64,000 bases of DNA from Pseudoalteromonas sp. A25 (GCF_009176705.1 NZ_AP021846.1:2326001-2390000), one strand, 5' to 3'. Shown: positions 15,495 through 24,390, counted from the stretch's first letter. The notes: generated from the letters alone by a model not told the origin. A program made the numbers and translations.

Positions 15495-15747
15495 GATTGA
15501 TCTTTCCAATTACATCTAAAATATCTAATAAATATACGTCTTCAACTAAGCTGATAACGTCATTCCAACGTGGGTCAAATTCCCGATTTTCCCAACGTCT
15601 GAGCGTGCGCTCTTCAATCCCGTAACTGGCAGCCGATTCGGCCTGTGTAAACCCTCGTAGCCGGCGGGCAAAACGCAGGATTTCTCCACCTCTAGGGGTT
15701 TTTTTCCTAGTGAAGATGCGTGCGGAGTTAACTGGTGATTGAGTCAT
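15472..15747 (-). CDS. Small XRE-type helix-turn-helix regulator
   Basis: A 91-residue DNA-binding protein with an HTH at about residues 28-55 ('RGFTQAESAASYGIEERTLRRW'), the Xre/Cro layout with Arg-rich recognition helix and a following Trp-Glu-Asn. It is the first gene of the tail locus, roughly 300 nt downstream of the promoter-like region with the GGTCA palindrome. It could be the regulator that binds the two palindromes or a repressor of the cluster; the sequence does not decide. Confidence 0.75.
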   Translation of the reverse strand: MTQSPVNSARIFTRKKTPRGGEILRFARRLRGFTQAESAASYGIEERTLRRWENREFDPRWNDVISLVEDVYLLDILDVIGKINHDDSHNN

Positions 15748-16309
15748 TACATTTCCTTTTAATTTCTTAATATTTTTTATGACCGCGAAATACCGCTGAA
15801 TGCTCTAAATAAGCTATCCAAAACAGATAAATGCGACAGAACTACACAATTGAGTGATGACCAAACTTCAACGTAGGATTAACTTAACAAAAGCCCTATT
15901 CCAAAGCGCTGTGTTAAACAATCTCGTGCTATTGGCGAACAATCCTCTGGCATAAATTTTCGACAAAACTCTATGCGTCAAAATAAACATACTTGGGGTG
16001 TTTCTCTTGATTGGGGATTATTTACAATTTATCTAAACAATTGTTCTCAATGTAGGCTAATCTTACCGTTTTCTGGCCCTCTAAACAGGTCAAATATGAC
16101 CTACTATTAGAAAGTTAACGGTTTTCACGGAGTTAGAGGTGAATTGCTCAATAAAAGAACAACTAATACACATTTGTTAAATAATTCGGAGGTATTATAA
16201 AGATATTAATACGCTCATACCTTAGTAAGAGTAATTGTGCTAAAACATTGCCCCATCGCTGCGCTTTCACTAAAATAACGCCAAACTAGATAATTAGAAT
16301 TGGAACCTC
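15748..16309. other. Intergenic region between the tail locus and ettA
   Basis: This 562-bp region has no convincing ORF. It holds the palindrome at 16088-16101 with a minus-strand -10-like TAAGAT at 16060-16065, then a leader of about 300 nt before the HTH gene. The plus half should contain the ettA promoter, which I could not pin down; TTGGAA stands just upstream of the ettA ATG. No tRNA or obvious phage attachment repeat is seen. Confidence 0.6.
16088..16101. promoter_or_regulatory. GGTCA-N4-TGACC palindrome, probable activator box of the tail locus
   Basis: GGTCAAATATGACC reads as GGTCATATTTGACC on the minus strand. In minus orientation a -10-like TAAGAT (16060-16065) begins 22 nt after it, so the palindrome would be centred near -41.5. 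The same arrangement (23 nt) is found at 2411-2424. Confidence 0.6.
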
Positions 16310-17974
16310 ATGGCTCAATATATTTATACGATGTCGCGGGTGAGCAAAGTAGTGCCACCTAAAAGAACTATCTTAAAAGATATTTCACTGTGTTTTTTCC
16401 CCGGCGCCAAAATTGGTGTGCTTGGTCTAAATGGTGCGGGTAAATCGACCTTGCTGCGCATTATGGCCGGTATTGATAAGGAATTTGAAGGTGAAGCGCG
16501 TCCGCAACCGGGCACAAAAATTGGTTACTTACCTCAAGAGCCTGTACTAGATGAAAGCAAAACGGTACGCGAAACTGTTGAAGAAGCCGTTAGTGAAGTT
16601 AAAAACGCTTTAGCACGTCTTGATGAAGTATATGCAGAATATGCTTTGGAAGACGCTGATTTTGATGCCCTTGCCAAAGAACAAGGTCAACTAGAAGCCA
16701 TTATTCAAGCGCACGACGGTCATAACATTGATAACGTACTAGAGCGCGCAGCAGATGCACTGCGCTTACCTGAGTGGGATGCAAAAATTGAACACTTATC
16801 TGGTGGTGAACGCCGCCGTGTTGCTATCTGCCGTTTGCTACTTGAAAAGCCAGACATGCTGCTGCTAGACGAGCCCACTAACCACTTAGATGCAGAATCA
16901 GTTGCTTGGCTGGAACGTTTCTTACATGACTATGAAGGGACTGTTGTTGCAATCACCCACGACCGTTACTTCTTAGATAATGTCGCGGGTTGGATTTTGG
17001 AACTCGACCGAGGCCATGGTATTCCTTGGGAAGGTAACTACTCTTCTTGGCTTGAACAAAAAGACGCACGTTTAAAACAAGAAGAGAAGTCAGAAAAAGC
17101 GCGTCAAAAGTCGATTGAAAAAGAACTTGAGTGGGTGCGCTCGAATCCTAAGGGCCGACAAGCCAAGTCTAAAGCGCGCATGGCTCAGTTTACTGAAATG
17201 CAGCAATCTGATTATCAAAAGCGTAACGAGACCAATGAGTTGTTTATTCCACCTGGCCCGCGCTTGGGTGACAAAGTTATTGAAGTAAACAACCTGACAA
17301 AAAGCTTTGGCGATCGTGTACTAATTGATGATTTAAGTTTTACCGTTCCTAAAGGTGCCATCGTCGGTATTATCGGTGCTAACGGCGCGGGTAAATCAAC
17401 TTTATTTAAAATGCTTAGTGGTCAAGAGCAGCCTAGTGGCGGTGAGATTGTTGTTGGTGACACTGTTGAACTTGCTACGGTTGAGCAGTTCCGTGACGAT
17501 ATGGATGAGAACAACACGGTATTCCAAGAGATTTCAGATGGCCAAGATATCTTAAAAATTGGTAATTTTGAGTTTCCAAGCCGAGCGTATGTTGGCCGTT
17601 TTAACTTTAAAGGCAACGACCAGCAAAAGTTTGTAAAAGAACTCTCTGGTGGTGAGCGTAACCGCTTACACCTTGCAAAACTACTTAAAGCAGGTGGCAA
17701 CGTGATCTTACTGGATGAGCCAACCAACGACCTAGATGTTGAAACACTGCGTGCACTTGAGAATGCCATTTTAGAATTCCCAGGCTGCGTTATGTGTATC
17801 TCGCACGACCGCTGGTTCTTAGACCGCATTGCAACGCACATTCTTGACTATCGTGATGAAGGTCAGGTTAACTTCTTTGACGGTAACTACACCGAGTATG
17901 AAGAATGGCTCAAAAAGACTTACGGTGCTGAAGCCGCAGAACCTAAGCGTATTAAATACAAAAAGATAGGCTAA
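16310..17974 (+). CDS. ettA: Energy-dependent translational throttle protein EttA (ABC-F)
   Basis: A 554-residue soluble protein with two ABC ATPase cassettes and no membrane domain. Walker A motifs are GLNGAGKST (about residue 39) and GANGAGKST (about 357). Signature motifs are LSGGERRR (about 163) and LSGGERNR (about 447), and Walker B segments DEPTNHLD and DEPTNDLD follow. The family binds the ribosomal E site and gates the first elongation steps according to ATP/ADP ratio. Length and the linker region fit E. coli EttA (about 555). It is single, with its own terminator at 17988-18013. Confidence 0.95.
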   Translation: MAQYIYTMSRVSKVVPPKRTILKDISLCFFPGAKIGVLGLNGAGKSTLLRIMAGIDKEFEGEARPQPGTKIGYLPQEPVLDESKTVRETVEEAVSEVKNALARLDEVYAEYALEDADFDALAKEQGQLEAIIQAHDGHNIDNVLERAADALRLPEWDAKIEHLSGGERRRVAICRLLLEKPDMLLLDEPTNHLDAESVAWLERFLHDYEGTVVAITHDRYFLDNVAGWILELDRGHGIPWEGNYSSWLEQKDARLKQEEKSEKARQKSIEKELEWVRSNPKGRQAKSKARMAQFTEMQQSDYQKRNETNELFIPPGPRLGDKVIEVNNLTKSFGDRVLIDDLSFTVPKGAIVGIIGANGAGKSTLFKMLSGQEQPSGGEIVVGDTVELATVEQFRDDMDENNTVFQEISDGQDILKIGNFEFPSRAYVGRFNFKGNDQQKFVKELSGGERNRLHLAKLLKAGGNVILLDEPTNDLDVETLRALENAILEFPGCVMCISHDRWFLDRIATHILDYRDEGQVNFFDGNYTEYEEWLKKTYGAEAAEPKRIKYKKIG

Positions 17975-17987
17975 ACCAAATCCTATT

Positions 17988-18013
17988 AAAGCCTCGAACT
18001 CTCGAGGCTTTTT
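17988..18013 (+). terminator. Intrinsic terminator of ettA
   Basis: 10-bp stem AAAGCCTCGA/TCGAGGCTTT with an ACTC loop and trailing T-rich run, 14 bp after the ettA stop. Confidence 0.9.
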
Positions 18014-18077
18014 ATATTTGGTAATGACTCACATAAACAACTATGCTTAAACCTAAAGATAATTCAAAGGAGTAGTA

Positions 18078-18446
18078 ATGGAAGACCGTAGAAAGTTTAC
18101 TCGAGTGTTGTTTTCAACGCCGGCTTTGCTGATGACTGCAAGCGGCGATTATCACTGTCAACTGCTTGACTTATCACTTAAAGGGGCACTTGTGACGTCA
18201 CCAAAAGGGTACGTACCGTTAAAAGATGAGCTGGCTAGTATCAAAGTTATGTTGCCAGATAGTGATATCTCAATTGCAATGGAAGTCGAAGTCAGACATA
18301 TAGAGCAAGATCATCTCGGATTGCATTGTAGCCAAATTGATTTAGACAGTGTAACGCATCTAAAACGCTTGATTGAACTGAACATTGGTGATGATCACGT
18401 GTTACACAGAGAACTTGAACAGTTAATACATAGCCCAAATGATTAG
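18078..18446 (+). CDS. PilZ domain protein
   Basis: A 122-residue single-domain PilZ protein, a probable cyclic-di-GMP receptor. The binding residues are present: RRKFTR near the N-terminus (the RxxxR motif) and DLSLKG near residues 35-40 (the D/NxSxxG motif). 'LGLHCSQID' closes the beta barrel. AAAGGAG precedes the ATG. No partner domain is fused, so the output target is not known. A diguanylate cyclase gene is present in the same window (33210-34232), but nothing links the two specifically. Confidence 0.9.
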   Translation: MEDRRKFTRVLFSTPALLMTASGDYHCQLLDLSLKGALVTSPKGYVPLKDELASIKVMLPDSDISIAMEVEVRHIEQDHLGLHCSQIDLDSVTHLKRLIELNIGDDHVLHRELEQLIHSPND

Positions 18447-18614
18447 ATATCAGCACAAAACTTATTGATAAAGCATCTTAACCACTGAATTTTCATGTAT
18501 TAACACCAACTACACGTAGCCATAGCAAAAAAGTGAGTGACATTTTTTGCCTCCATATTTTATCCACTTTGTTTCATTAAGCTAAGTAAACTAACCAACA
18601 AACAAACCGCCAAA

Positions 18615-19043
18615 ATGAAACATCAAACAATGAAAGAACTTAGGCTACAGATCAATGTAAGTTTTTATACTTTGACAGCGTCATTAATTATTTTCTTTTT
18701 TGCCGTCACACTGTTTATAACAAGCAGTCATAATAACGCTTTTGTGAAGCTGACATTATTGTTGTGTTTTACGCTGTTCGGCATAGTAAATATCAACTTA
18801 TTAATGGCGCTATCAGGAAAGCGAGCTGTTAGTTTATGCAACAATGGCCTTCACTATGTCTCTGCTGTTGGGCAAAAAGTATATATTCCCTTAGAAGAAA
18901 TTACCCATATCAAGATCAGAAAATTATTCGCTACTAAAATCACTGAAGTACTAACTATTGACTGCAGCGTGTACTTCATCAGCTTTCAGTTCTCAACATT
19001 GCAAGAGTTAAAACTTAAACGCTCTGGGTATTTAACTCAGTAA
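18615..19043 (+). CDS. Small two-TM membrane protein with PH-like tail (unknown)
   Basis: I choose the ATG at 18615; an in-frame GTG at 18537 would add a poor hydrophobic leader. The 142-residue product has two membrane segments (about residues 16-38 and 45-66) followed by a cytoplasmic part of about 70 residues ('LCNNGLHYVSAVG', 'IPLEEITHIKI') that looks like the beta-rich, PH-like domain of small bacterial membrane proteins. No catalytic motif is visible and neighbours give no hint. Start and function are uncertain. Confidence 0.55.
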   Translation: MKHQTMKELRLQINVSFYTLTASLIIFFFAVTLFITSSHNNAFVKLTLLLCFTLFGIVNINLLMALSGKRAVSLCNNGLHYVSAVGQKVYIPLEEITHIKIRKLFATKITEVLTIDCSVYFISFQFSTLQELKLKRSGYLTQ

Positions 19044-19102
19044 GTTGCAGCCACAAACTAAAGTCAATAAGATTGGGTTTTGTTCAGATAACTGAGGCGG
19101 TT

Positions 19103-20017
19103 ATGTCAAAACCCTACCCCATTGGCGAGCCAAACCATCCGTGGCAAGCGCACCACAAATTACAGTGGCTAGAGCAACAAGAGATAAAGCGTAGTTATGC
19201 CGAAGATGTAGTAACACAAATCGATAGCCTAAGAGGTGTGCTCAATGTTCACCAATATGGCACATTAAAGTATGACGAAAAGCATTATTTTCTTTACGCA
19301 TTAAAAAGTCAGAATTGGCAAGAACATAAACCCACCGTGCTGATCACAGGTGGTGTGCATGGCTATGAAACCAGCGGTGTTCATGGTGCGTTGGCGTTTG
19401 CAAAACACCATGCGCAACATTACGCAGACTTTTTTAATATCGTGATACTGCCTTGTATCAGCCCTTGGGGTTATGAAACGATTAATCGCTGGAACCCCCA
19501 TGCGATTGATCCGAACCGCTCTTTTTACCCAAACTCTCCTGCTGAAGAGTCAAAACGCGCCATGGAGTACGTCGATTCGCTCGCGTGCAACATGGTCTGC
19601 CATGTTGATTTGCATGAAACTACCGATACTGATAACAGTGAGTTTCGCCCGGCTCTGGCTGCAAGAGACGGCGTAGAAAATCACAATTGGAACATACCTG
19701 ACGGCTTTTACTTGGTTGGTCACACTCAAAAACCACAGCCTGAATTCCAAAAAGCCATTATAGAAAAAGTTGCCACTGTGACACCGATTGCTCCAGCCGA
19801 CGACACGAATAAACTTATCGGCGTTCCAATAGAACAATTAGGGGTTATCAACTATGACGGCACCGCACTTGGATTATGTATGGGTATGACAAATGCAGCC
19901 TATGTAACAACGACTGAGGTGTATCCTGACGGGCGCTCGGCAACACCTCAAAACTGTATAGATGGTCAAGTAGCGGCCATTACAGGCGCTTTAGAATTTC
20001 TATTAACGAAAGGCTAA
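19103..20017 (+). CDS. M14-family zinc carboxypeptidase / succinylglutamate desuccinylase-like
   Basis: Start chosen at the ATG at 19103 (GAGG 5 nt upstream), giving 304 residues. The M14 zinc and catalytic residues are visible: HxxE in 'GGVHGYETSG', the third ligand His in 'VDLHETTDTD', the substrate-binding Asn-Arg in 'DPNRSFYP', and the general-base Glu in 'TTTEVYPDG'. There is no signal peptide, so it is cytoplasmic, unlike secreted carboxypeptidases, and closer to the bacterial M14 group that acts on small acylated substrates or short peptides. The substrate is unknown. Confidence 0.85.
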   Translation: MSKPYPIGEPNHPWQAHHKLQWLEQQEIKRSYAEDVVTQIDSLRGVLNVHQYGTLKYDEKHYFLYALKSQNWQEHKPTVLITGGVHGYETSGVHGALAFAKHHAQHYADFFNIVILPCISPWGYETINRWNPHAIDPNRSFYPNSPAEESKRAMEYVDSLACNMVCHVDLHETTDTDNSEFRPALAARDGVENHNWNIPDGFYLVGHTQKPQPEFQKAIIEKVATVTPIAPADDTNKLIGVPIEQLGVINYDGTALGLCMGMTNAAYVTTTEVYPDGRSATPQNCIDGQVAAITGALEFLLTKG

Positions 20018-20022
20018 CGCTC

Positions 20023-20055
20023 TTTGGCACAGCAACAGTTATTTGCTGTGCCAAA
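20023..20055. terminator. Stem-loop between convergent genes
   Basis: Perfect 13-bp stem (TTTGGCACAGCAA and its complement) with a 7-nt loop between the M14 peptidase and the CBS-protein genes. T-runs after it are short, so efficiency is uncertain, but position and symmetry fit a bidirectional terminator. Confidence 0.6.
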
Positions 20056-20065
20056 TTCGCTTACT

Positions 20066-20656
20066 TTAAGCAAGCATTTCTTCATGCTCGTAAATAATCG
20101 AAAAAATCTCTTTAAAAGAGTGCGCTTTTTGAAAAATATTTACAGGAATGTGTAATGCTCTGGCAATATCGCTGGCAGATATCATACCGCGCAACCCACC
20201 GCTTTTACTTACCAACAGCACATGCTGTTGACCAATTTCTTTTAACGTTTCAAGCACATCACCTATTTTTGCCTCTTGAACTACGCTATAAGGCAGCGCA
20301 TGAAGCTCACTTTTGCTTGTCATCACGTCTTCAACGGTGAGATCACTGCGCGCTTGATTACGCTTTTGCGCGATACTTAATACTTTACGACCTGTTAAAT
20401 CTCGTGAGTTTACAACACCTAGAAACGTATCATCATGATCAATAACTAATTTAGAGCGTACGTGACCATTGACCATCATGTAAAGCGCGTGATCTATGTC
20501 AACATCTTTGAGGATCACCTGAGGTGCTCGACGAGTAAAATCTGTAATAACCGTTAACGCACTTGAGTGTAACGTCAACGGCTGCGAATCGTAATGATCA
20601 CAAAGCGAGTATACATTTTCTAATTTAACCGTACTCATTTTTTTAAAGCCGCTCAT
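20066..20656 (-). CDS. CBS-domain pair protein
   Basis: A 196-residue protein built from two CBS motifs (about residues 35-95 and 105-180), the second ending 'GLRGMISASDIARAL', a typical CBS end. Such pairs bind adenine nucleotides and usually regulate a partner enzyme or channel, but no other domain is fused here. GAGGG stands just upstream of the ATG. It is transcribed towards the M14 gene and away from the FHA regulator, with a 366-bp upstream region. The partner is unknown. Confidence 0.85.
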   Translation of the reverse strand: MSGFKKMSTVKLENVYSLCDHYDSQPLTLHSSALTVITDFTRRAPQVILKDVDIDHALYMMVNGHVRSKLVIDHDDTFLGVVNSRDLTGRKVLSIAQKRNQARSDLTVEDVMTSKSELHALPYSVVQEAKIGDVLETLKEIGQQHVLLVSKSGGLRGMISASDIARALHIPVNIFQKAHSFKEIFSIIYEHEEMLA

Positions 20657-21022
20657 CGAGCCCTCTCTTACTACGTGAAGAAGCAGTTTTGAAAATATGG
20701 TTCATTCTGCAATAATGCGCAAGACGGGATCACGATATAGTTGTAATCTTGTGTAATTGGCTAATACAATAAAAATCTCTAAACTATTGTTGTAAAATAT
20801 AGATTTGTAAAATAGCGCAATGATATGTAGTTTTTAGATATTTTTTTACCTATCTCTACATATCAAAAAGTTAATAAAGCAACAAAACTGGGTTGTAACT
20901 CGCAACCTGTGGGTATCTTAGAAAGCAGTCTAAATTAGCAAAAAAATGGAATAATCGTATTGGCAATGACAGCTTTTATGACGCTTGATGACAACACTAA
21001 ATAGTAATGTAAGGACATATAA
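20657..21022. other. AT-rich divergent promoter region with long inverted repeat
   Basis: 366 bp between the divergent CBS and FHA genes with no ORF. It contains a 9-bp inverted repeat GATATGTAG...CTACATATC (20822-20830 and 20856-20864, 25 bp apart), the most regular structure in it. AAGGAC lies upstream of the FHA start. Confidence 0.5.
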
Positions 21023-21979
21023 ATGGCTTATCTAATTGACGAACATAAACTCAGTAAAGTATATCTAAAAAGCTATCATACGGTTGGCCGCTATAAATAC
21101 AATGTAGATACTTTGATAGATCAGCCGGGGGTATCTCGTCATCACGCTATTATTGAACTTGCACAAGACAAATGGCTTATCCGCGATGTCAGCACCAATG
21201 GCATTTGGATAAACGACAAAAAAATTGATAAGAACTTACCCTATCAATTGTGTGAAAACGACAAGCTTGACTTTGCGGCCCCAGGTCAAAATTCTTTCGT
21301 TGTCGCAAATCTAAGCACTCAATGCCAATATCTCGTTTCGCAAAGCGACAACCAACAAGTAATTGAGGTATCTGATCAGTTATTGCTTCCCAATGACGAT
21401 AACCCAACGCACATTATCTACTTTGACCAAATGCTCAATTACTGGTTTCTTGAAGACTTAAATACCAGTGACCGTCAAGCGCTCATAGATGGTGGGCTTG
21501 TCAGTGCCTTTAACAGCCAATGGGTATTTTATTCAGCAGGTACAGCTGCTATGACTAAACACCTTGAGCGTTTACCCAATGTAAAACCTTGCGGGCTTTC
21601 GTTTTCTGTAAGTCAAGATGAAGAAGCCACACAATTATCAGTAAATCTAGACGATAACACCATTGATTTAGGCGTTCGTAGTCACCATTACTTACTGCTG
21701 TTATTGGCTCGCTTACGCATTCAAGATAAAGACGATGGTGTCGAACAAGACCAACAAGGCTGGATCTACCGTGAAGATCTTATTAAAGCGTTAGGTGTGC
21801 AAATGAACCACATGAATATCATGGTCCACCGAGCTCGAAAACAGCTGACGGAAGCAGGTGGTGATAAGTTTCCAGAGCTTGGCTATTTAATTGAAACATC
21901 AAATGGCAAATTACGCCTAAACAGCCAAGATATCACTATAATCAAAGGCCATAAGCTTGAAACACGTATGACGCTTTAA
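21023..21979 (+). CDS. FHA domain protein with C-terminal winged helix (transcription regulator-like)
   Basis: A 318-residue protein. Residues about 15-95 are an FHA phosphothreonine-binding domain with the conserved Gly-Arg (VGRYKY), Ser-Arg-x-His (GVSRHHAII) and Asn-Gly (DVSTNGIWIN) residues. A middle part (about 100-190) is not recognised. Residues about 205-310 resemble an OmpR-type winged helix: 'DLGVRSHHYLLLLLARL', then 'WIYREDLIKALGV', 'NIMVHRARKQL' and 'GYLIETSNGKLRL'. No receiver domain is present. I infer a DNA-binding regulator that responds to a phosphorylated partner. It has its own upstream region and a hairpin after it. Confidence 0.75.
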   Translation: MAYLIDEHKLSKVYLKSYHTVGRYKYNVDTLIDQPGVSRHHAIIELAQDKWLIRDVSTNGIWINDKKIDKNLPYQLCENDKLDFAAPGQNSFVVANLSTQCQYLVSQSDNQQVIEVSDQLLLPNDDNPTHIIYFDQMLNYWFLEDLNTSDRQALIDGGLVSAFNSQWVFYSAGTAAMTKHLERLPNVKPCGLSFSVSQDEEATQLSVNLDDNTIDLGVRSHHYLLLLLARLRIQDKDDGVEQDQQGWIYREDLIKALGVQMNHMNIMVHRARKQLTEAGGDKFPELGYLIETSNGKLRLNSQDITIIKGHKLETRMTL

Positions 21980-21989
21980 CTTTATAACT

Positions 21990-22015
21990 AAGGAAAGGCT
22001 TTAAGGCCTTTCCTT
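21990..22015. terminator. Terminator hairpin between convergent genes
   Basis: Stem AAGGAAAGGC/GCCTTTCCTT with a 6-nt loop, between the ends of the FHA gene (+) and the Mpo1-like gene (-). Confidence 0.7.
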
Positions 22016-22524
22016 TAGCGATACTGCCCCGCTTGCGATAATATTTTCTGTTCTAACCCTTTCATCAACCCCACGATAAATAACGCTTCTACAGCCACAA
22101 ACAACGGGCCAATGATCAACCCCATTAAATCATCAACAAAGGCCGGTTTTTTTCCTTCAAAATAGTGACCAACAAATTGAATAACCCAGCCAGCGATGAA
22201 CAACGTTGCCCCAAATAAATAAAACCAACTATGATCTGAAGACCAACCAATATGAAGCTGCTTGGCACCGGTGTATACCAAGGCAAACAATAAGGTCATC
22301 AGAGCACCAAGGCGAAAATCTAAACGCAAGTAATAGCCACTACAAAGTAGAACCACTACAAGGGTTGGGGTGATCACCAAGGTATTAACCTGAAATATCG
22401 GAATATACAGGAGTATACCTATTGCAATAACAATAAGAGGGATCCCCACAAAATGCGTTGCAATATTACGCTTGTCTCTGTGGTATTTGGCATAATTTAT
22501 CAGTTGTTGTTCTAATGTGCGCAT
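22015..22524 (-). CDS. Mpo1-like (DUF962) membrane protein
   Basis: Start at the ATG at 22524 with AGGTGG upstream; 169 residues. Family blocks are 'YAKYHRDKRNIATHFVGIP' at the N-terminus and 'VIQFVGHYFEGKKPAF' near residue 120, which carry the conserved histidines, with four hydrophobic segments between and after. The yeast homologue Mpo1 is a Fe(II)-dependent dioxygenase of 2-hydroxy fatty acid alpha-oxidation; whether bacterial members do the same reaction is not settled. It is an inner-membrane protein with no operon partner. Confidence 0.85.
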   Translation of the reverse strand: MRTLEQQLINYAKYHRDKRNIATHFVGIPLIVIAIGILLYIPIFQVNTLVITPTLVVVLLCSGYYLRLDFRLGALMTLLFALVYTGAKQLHIGWSSDHSWFYLFGATLFIAGWVIQFVGHYFEGKKPAFVDDLMGLIIGPLFVAVEALFIVGLMKGLEQKILSQAGQYR

Positions 22525-22668
22525 AAGCACCACCTAATTAAAGTAATTACTTTATTCTTTAAACCACATTGCTCAAATTTTGTCAATTTTGCGCTTTATC
22601 TAAAAGCAATAGCATCAAGCAATACTCTAAGTTAGGCTAACCATAAAACAATCATAAGGATACCGCTC

Positions 22669-23955
22669 ATGCGCTTGCTATCAATATGGCTAATTTTCGC
22701 CAATTTACTAATTAGCAACCTAGCTTTGGCTAACAACTCATTAAACTTAGAATCAATAACGCCAGATGTAATAAAGTGGCGTCGTCATTTACATCAATAT
22801 CCAGAGCTTAGCAATAGAGAGTATAAAACAGCAGAGTATATTGCTAACCACCTTAGAAGCCTTGGCCTTGAAGTACAAACGGGTGTTGCTCACACTGGCG
22901 TAGTCGCTAAGTTAGTAGGCGCTAAACCTGGTCCACTGATAGCCCTTCGTGCGGATATGGACGCGCTACCAGTGACCGAACAAGTAGACCTACCTTTTGC
23001 ATCTAAGCAAGTCGCTGAATATAGGGGTAAAAAAGTCGGAGTGATGCACGCATGTGGCCATGACACTCATGTTGCTATTTTGATGGGTGTTGCAACATTA
23101 TTAAAACAGCAGCAAGCGCAGCTATCTGGCTCTGTCATGTTTATTTTTCAACCAGCGGAAGAAGGTGCGCCTGAGGGTGAAGAAGGGGGTGCTCAGCTTA
23201 TGCTCAAAGAAGGCCTATTCGCTTCGCAAAAACCAGAGGCGGTTTTTGGCTTGCATGCAACCAGCCGCTTAAAAGTCGGCCAAATTGGCTATAGAAGTGG
23301 CCCTATGATGGCCAGTGAAGACTCATTTTCAATCATTGTTAACGGCAAACAAACTCATGGTTCAAGACCTTGGCGTGGGGTTGACCCTATTGTAAGTGCA
23401 GCACAAATAATCATGTCGGCACAAACCATCGCGTCAAGGCAAGTTGATGTAACAAAGGCCCCTTCCGTGCTTTCATTTGGTGCAATTAACGGTGGCGTGC
23501 GTTCAAACATTATCCCCGATCAAGTTGAGTTAATTGGTACCATCAGAACCTTTGACCAAGCGATGCGTGCGGATATAAAGAAACGCTTAGTGAACACTGC
23601 AACGCTGGTCGCACAATCAGCAGGAGCCACTGCTACTACAAAGATCAATGCTGGCTACCCCGTTACAATTAACGATCCGGAGCTTACTGAAACAATGCTA
23701 CCGACACTACACTCTGTGGTCGGCAGTGATAATTTAATTGAGCTTGATTTGATCACCGGTGCTGAAGATTTTTCATACTATGCACTTGAAACACCGGGAT
23801 TATTTTTAATGCTGGGGGTTACACCTAAAGATAAACCACTTAGCGAAGCCGCCAGTAACCATTCGCCATTATTTTACGTTGATGAAGATGCATTGCCTAT
23901 AGGCGTGGCTGCATTAGCTAATTTAGCCTTGGATTATTTAAATCATACTAATTAA
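22669..23955 (+). CDS. Secreted M20-family amidohydrolase
   Basis: A 428-residue metallohydrolase with a signal peptide (cleavage near NLALA-NN, residues 17-23), so periplasmic or secreted. M20D motifs: 'RRHLHQYPELSN' near the mature start, 'LRADMDALPV', the metal-binding 'HACGHDTH' (about residue 127), 'QPAEEG', and 'GAEDFSYY' near the C-terminus. The family removes acyl groups from N-acyl amino acids such as hippurate. The exact substrate cannot be read from sequence. It is followed directly by a palindromic repeat element whose first bases include its stop codon. Confidence 0.9.
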   Translation: MRLLSIWLIFANLLISNLALANNSLNLESITPDVIKWRRHLHQYPELSNREYKTAEYIANHLRSLGLEVQTGVAHTGVVAKLVGAKPGPLIALRADMDALPVTEQVDLPFASKQVAEYRGKKVGVMHACGHDTHVAILMGVATLLKQQQAQLSGSVMFIFQPAEEGAPEGEEGGAQLMLKEGLFASQKPEAVFGLHATSRLKVGQIGYRSGPMMASEDSFSIIVNGKQTHGSRPWRGVDPIVSAAQIIMSAQTIASRQVDVTKAPSVLSFGAINGGVRSNIIPDQVELIGTIRTFDQAMRADIKKRLVNTATLVAQSAGATATTKINAGYPVTINDPELTETMLPTLHSVVGSDNLIELDLITGAEDFSYYALETPGLFLMLGVTPKDKPLSEAASNHSPLFYVDEDALPIGVAALANLALDYLNHTN

Positions 23956-24151
23956 CCTCAGCTGCACATAAGAGAATTTGCCCAATAAAGCTATTTCACT
24001 CACTCTCTTCGTTATTTTCATTTGTAATAGCTCGCTATTACTTCACGAAAATGCCTTGATAGTGAGCGAAATATCGTCATTGGATATTGAAGGGGTTGCA
24101 ATGTCTCTCTTCTGAGCTATCAAAACTCTTATCCGCAGCTGAGGTTAATTA
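23949..24151. repeat. Palindromic intergenic element A (MITE/ERIC-like)
   Basis: About 203 bp bounded by 17-bp perfect inverted repeats (23949-23965 and 24135-24151). Inside, further segments pair in the same register (CTATTTCaCTCAC with its near-complement around 24058-24075) and the centre is the perfect hairpin GTAATAG-CTCG-CTATTAC. The whole forms one long imperfect stem-loop. No ORF. Its core resembles the element at 36295-36456. Confidence 0.75.
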
Positions 24152-24239
24152 ACTTAACTGAGTGGGCGGTTTTTAGGCCAAATTTAGCCCTCGAAATGTT
24201 AAGTAACCTAAACTCGGGATAAGCATTAGCAATAAAAAA

Positions 24240-24267
24240 GCCGCTATAGTCATTAAACTATGGCGGC
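24240..24267 (-). terminator. Intrinsic terminator of the recCBD operon
   Basis: Stem GCCGCCATAGT/ACTATAGCGGC on the minus strand (one mismatch) with a 6-nt loop, followed by TTTTTTATT. It lies about 125 bp after the recD stop. Between it and recD the sequence shows only small hairpins. Confidence 0.8.
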
Positions 24268-24390
24268 ATATTTGCACCACTGGGCAGTGGGTGTATTAAG
24301 GGAATATCAGCTTTAAGCAAAACTGCCGCTCAAACGCCGATATAAAAACTATAGAGCAGTTCACTAGAAACACAATATATTGCCTACTTG

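Noticed and set aside
1..15747. Fibre-switching by DNA inversion (invertase system)
   Set aside because: No invertase gene and no inverted crossover repeats were seen between fibre genes; all copies are in the same orientation.
15748..16309. Possible phage attachment site next to ettA
   Set aside because: No tRNA, no direct repeat partner in the window, and no integrase gene; only one end of the locus is visible.
24270..24390. Small hairpins between the recD stop and the terminator (for example CCACTGGGCAGTGG)
   Set aside because: Stems of 5 bp without other signals; no evidence for a separate RNA.
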